Of a stretch of 64,000 nt of DNA, positions 63,319 to 64,000 are shown in pieces. The stretch is from Acidaminobacter sp. JC074. GTDB lineage: Bacteria; Bacillota; Clostridia; Peptostreptococcales; Acidaminobacteraceae. Position 1 is the first letter of the stretch, and each line of letters opens with the position of its first letter. The notes under the pieces were generated by a model. It was not told where the DNA came from and did not search any database. It saw only the letters and a program-made list of their open reading frames with translations. The DNA lies in contig NZ_VANV01000001.1 of assembly GCF_022496765.1 (NCBI RefSeq), positions 248,001 to 312,000 on the forward strand, given 5' to 3'. Both the position numbers and the translations under genes were made by a program.

Positions 63319-64000
63319 GTTTGCCGCACACTTCTTCTACCCAAATGTAAGCTGGAACCTCTTCTTTTAACACAAATCCCAAAGATTCAGCCAAGGTTTG
63401 AGACGCAATCCTATATGGCCATGTACACCAATCAGGTTGAATATCTTGATCCAACAAGTACTTGATAAGGGCCATGGATGCCATCTTTCCATAACCTTTA
63501 CCTCTGAAATTTTCTAGTGTTTCTACATTGATTTCAGCGTGTCCTTTACCTAACATAAAACCTGCACAGAAACTCACGCTCTTACCTTCTTGATAGATTC
63601 TTGCCACAGGATATTCTATAGTTGACCCGTTTTCACTTTCAAATACAATCTCTACCTTATTGTCTTCTAGTCTCTTTTCAAAGACTTCTTTATCCAGTTC
63701 AAATATGAATCTCTTGTCCAAGATACCTTTATGACGCTTGAAAACTTGATCTAAAACATTTTGCCATTCAAGTGTCGGTGCAAATAATATGGCTTCTTTC
63801 TTTTGATTATTCTTCAGATATGTAAATATTATTTCATCCACCTTATCAAGTACATTCTCAGCTTGAGGATTGCCTGTAAGGTAATGAAAATCAAAAGGTG
63901 TAAAAAGTACCATCACCTGTGGATCTGTTTCATCATCCACATATAAGTGACCTTGATACTGACCTTCAAAGTGTGCATAAATAACAGGTACATTATGTGT
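63314..64000 (-). CDS. GNAT-family acetyltransferase, N-terminus beyond the window
   Basis: The frame is open to the right edge, so the first residues are missing; the GTG at 63940 is not the start. The visible 229 residues match the protein encoded at 55930-56712: YAHFEGQYQGHLYVDDETDP, QVMVLFTPFDFHYL at the N-terminus and the GNAT core AEINVETLENFRGKGYGKMA, TWPYRIASQTLAESLGF at the C-terminus. The two are paralogues about 7 kb apart. Substrate unknown. Confidence 0.85.
   Translation of the reverse strand, partial: THNVPVIYAHFEGQYQGHLYVDDETDPQVMVLFTPFDFHYLTGNPQAENVLDKVDEIIFTYLKNNQKKEAILFAPTLEWQNVLDQVFKRHKGILDKRFIFELDKEVFEKRLEDNKVEIVFESENGSTIEYPVARIYQEGKSVSFCAGFMLGKGHAEINVETLENFRGKGYGKMASMALIKYLLDQDIQPDWCTWPYRIASQTLAESLGFVLKEEVPAYIWVEEVCGKL

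Overview
The window looks like a chromosomal stretch from a low-GC, Gram-positive anaerobe of the Firmicutes, most likely class Clostridia. The evidence is A/T-rich DNA with strong AGGAGG-type ribosome binding sites, sigma-A-like promoters, intrinsic terminators with T-runs, lipoprotein solute-binding proteins, LplB/LplC-type permeases, YesM/YesN two-component proteins and soluble chemoreceptors. I see no rRNA, tRNA, CRISPR array, insertion sequence or phage genes. The species cannot be named from the sequence.

Layout. (1) 1-15.3 kb is mixed housekeeping and stress. It opens with a PRD-type regulator cut by the left edge and a lone nucleotidyltransferase-fold protein. A fluoride-type (crcB motif) riboswitch then precedes an ArsB/NhaD-like ion permease and a small unknown gene. 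Next come a group of DUF89 phosphatase, Nudix, SRPBCC and ADP-ribosyltransferase-like genes, pyroglutamyl peptidase, a Crp/Fnr regulator, a secreted repeat protein with a two-component system, a 5'-3' exonuclease, an M28 peptidase and a soluble chemoreceptor. (2) 15.3-43.2 kb is one large carbohydrate locus. It has two GH94 glycoside phosphorylases, a YesL-like membrane protein, two complete LplABC-type oligosaccharide importers without ATPase, GH88 unsaturated glucuronyl hydrolase, KduI, KduD, three formylglycine-type sulfatases, two AraC-type regulators (one membrane-bound), and a YesM/YesN pair preceded by an extra solute-binding protein. (3) 43.2-64 kb is accessory and housekeeping: many GNAT acetyltransferases (one broken by a stop codon), Nudix, MerR, an RND efflux pump under a TetR regulator, an MBL hydrolase, a COG3910 ATPase, MurC, a second chemoreceptor, and an operon of membrane proteins, S51 peptidase, methyltransferase and VanW.

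How the carbohydrate locus seems to work. None of the sulfatases, GH88 or GH94 enzymes has a signal peptide, so sulfated, uronate-containing oligosaccharides are probably imported intact by the ABC systems, desulfated in the cytoplasm, cleaved by GH88 and routed through KduI/KduD toward 2-keto-3-deoxygluconate. The GH94 enzymes would release sugar 1-phosphate from a beta-linked disaccharide. No polysaccharide lyase, sulfatase-maturing enzyme, KDG kinase/aldolase or ABC ATPase is present, so these must be elsewhere. Control appears layered. A 19-bp element occurs at the same distance from the -35 box of the GH94-importer operon and of the YesMN sensor operon. A 14-bp element is shared by the GH88/Kdu importer operon and the two-sulfatase operon. 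LacI/CcpA-like operators lie in the leaders of both importer operons.
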